DNA from: CAWEHT01 sp963808455
GTDB taxonomy: Bacteria; Chloroflexota; Anaerolineae; CG2-30-64-16
Length of the DNA stretch: 14,607 nucleotides
Reading direction: 5' to 3'
Assembly: GCA_963808455.1 (NCBI GenBank)
Contig: CAWEHT010000464.1
Location: 1-14,607 of the forward strand
The notes under the pieces were generated by a model, which did not search any database, was not told the DNA's origin, and saw only the letters and a list, made by a program, of their open reading frames with translations. Position 1 is the first letter of the stretch; the number at the start of each line of letters is the position of its first letter. Of the stretch, positions 14,595-14,607 are shown piece by piece. A program made the translations under genes and the position numbers.

Positions 14595-14607
14595 AGGGCA
14601 AGAAGAA
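14568..14607 (+). other. Anomalous T-poor window end
   Basis: The last 40 bases contain a single T and do not continue the HsdR coding pattern. Part of them, gcaagaccaaccg at about 14572-14584, echoes gcaagaccgaccg at 14520-14532. It looks like a low-quality or duplicated read end rather than natural sequence, so the stop of hsdR should not be trusted. Confidence 0.5.

Overview
This is a GC-rich bacterial window. Strongly conserved, codon-biased coding lies on the minus strand from about 3.8 to 12.9 kb and on the plus strand from 13.3 kb to the right end. I think of a Chloroflexota-type bacterium (Anaerolineae/Caldilineae-like), because of the MurE P-loop variant GTDGKTTT, the overall look of the Nuo proteins, and the short dispersed repeats of the GGGAACA and GGATGGACAGGAT kinds. 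That placement is inference, not proof.

Layout. (1) 12898 to 3.8 kb, minus strand: one tight operon nuoA-nuoH-nuoJ-nuoK-nuoL-nuoM-nuoN-murE, with gaps of 3 to 57 nt and usually a clear Shine-Dalgarno. The seven nuo genes are exactly the membrane arm of respiratory complex I. All the peripheral-arm genes (nuoB, C, D, E, F, G, I) are missing, even from their usual places between A and H and between H and J. murE, a cell-wall ligase, is appended downstream and is cut off at about 3.8 kb. (2) 12899-13286: a divergent control region with a recognisable promoter for each direction, a long two-unit hairpin repeat, and a near-palindrome over the -35 box of the rightward promoter. (3) 13287 to the end, plus strand: the N-terminal half of a type I restriction R subunit (HsdR). 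Its frame dissolves into T-poor sequence in the last 40 bases. (4) 1 to 3.8 kb: no new genes. This is a shortened, error-filled inverted copy of 3.8-8.6 kb (end of nuoL, nuoM, nuoN, start of murE), folded back around a spacer of roughly 20 nt inside murE.

The central observation is that fold-back. The left arm (about 3.8 kb) pairs with a right arm of about 4.8 kb, and reading frames in the left arm are broken almost everywhere. At two places (right-arm positions about 8449 and 4387) the left arm keeps the correct reading frame where the right arm has a one-base frameshift. Each arm therefore has its own errors relative to one true sequence. This fits a fold-back (template/complement) long-read or assembly chimera much better than an ancient duplication. 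The other single-base frameshifts in nuoL and nuoN are probably also sequencing errors, and the genes are probably intact in the organism.

Working together: NuoA, H, J, K, L, M and N would form the proton-pumping membrane arm and need a peripheral arm encoded elsewhere. MurE and HsdR are functionally unrelated neighbours. Two repeat-derived segments sit in frame inside murE and nuoL and share the word GGGAACAGGG. I see no clear previously undescribed system here; the most interesting biological points are the membrane-arm-only nuo operon and the in-frame repeat insertions.
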